A stretch of DNA of 6,342 bases, taken from NCBI GenBank assembly GCA_029244465.1, contig JAQWQN010000268.1:1-6342 (forward strand), written 5' to 3'. Source of the stretch: Pseudomonadales bacterium (GTDB lineage: Bacteria; Pseudomonadota; Gammaproteobacteria; Pseudomonadales; Azotimanducaceae). Positions 6,200 through 6,342 of this stretch are shown here, piece after piece. Both the position numbers and the translations under genes were made by a program. Positions within the stretch are counted from its first letter, which is position 1. Each line of letters begins with the position of its first letter. The notes under the pieces are model-generated. The model saw only the letters and a program-made list of their open reading frames with translations. It was not told the DNA's origin and made no database searches.

Positions 6200-6342
6200 G
6201 CAAAAGACGTAAGCGACGAGAGTCTGCGTTTAATACTTCGAAATGCAGTCCCCCCACGTCCACGGTCTCACCACGATCTGGCAGATGACCAAAAGCCTTC
6301 AAGACGACGCCACCGATTGTGTCAAATTCTTCATCGCCAATG
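6180..6342 (-). CDS. corC: CorC/HlyC-family transporter, C-terminal end
   Basis: This is the last 53 codons of a gene entering from the right edge, ending at TAA 6180-6182. The fragment contains G-D-E-E-F-D-T-I-G-G-V-V, then F-G-H-L-P-D-R-G-E-T-V, and later A-D-S-R-R-L-R. These are the hallmarks of the CorC_HlyC transporter-associated domain at the C-terminus of CorC (YbeX) proteins, which in E. coli have been linked to magnesium and cobalt efflux. The upstream CBS-pair domains must lie outside the window. E. coli CorC has a longer acidic-proline tail after this domain; here the protein ends soon after at S-K-P-D. It sits directly before lnt and overlaps it, the usual corC-lnt pairing, where ybeY and ybeZ would be expected further upstream. 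Confidence 0.93.
   Translation of the reverse strand, partial: IGDEEFDTIGGVVLKAFGHLPDRGETVDVGGLHFEVLNADSRRLRLLRVSKPD

Overview
The window is a compact stretch of Gammaproteobacteria-type housekeeping sequence with every convincing gene on the minus strand. Read in transcription order (right to left) it holds: the last 53 codons of a CorC/HlyC-type transporter gene (corC); lnt (apolipoprotein N-acyltransferase); a 446-base non-coding gap; leuS (leucyl-tRNA synthetase); lptE (LPS-assembly lipoprotein); holA (DNA polymerase III delta subunit); and the first 81 codons of a lipoprotein that looks like an RND efflux periplasmic adaptor. The order corC-lnt-(gap)-leuS-lptE-holA is the arrangement known from Pseudomonas and relatives, and the proteins align best by eye with gammaproteobacterial family members. 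Lnt, LptE and lipidated RND adaptors also imply a Gram-negative cell. The species cannot be named from the sequence.

Layout. corC and lnt overlap by 20 bases (6180-6199), so lnt is probably translated by coupling. The gap 4245-4690 lies between the lnt stop and the leuS start. It holds an extended -10 promoter candidate with an inverted repeat centred on it (4285-4315), a foldable inverted-repeat cluster just after lnt (4602-4660), and a 21-codon reading frame with a good Shine-Dalgarno (4339-4414). None of these is proven. leuS and lptE overlap by 17 bases, and holA follows lptE after 19 bases, so leuS-lptE-holA looks like one operon. The adaptor gene starts 34 bases after holA with no visible terminator between them.

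How the genes relate. Lnt adds the third acyl chain to outer-membrane lipoproteins. Two lipoproteins in the same window (LptE and the adaptor) carry lipoboxes and are plausible Lnt substrates. LptE then serves LPS export as the partner of LptD. LeuS and HolA are core translation and replication functions linked here only by conserved gene order.

Novelty. I see no new system, defence island, mobile element, CRISPR array or RNA gene. The most noteworthy points are the short form of LeuRS (no leucine-specific insertion before KMSKS and an atypical sequence just after it), the structured leuS leader region, and an RND adaptor gene where nadD often follows holA.
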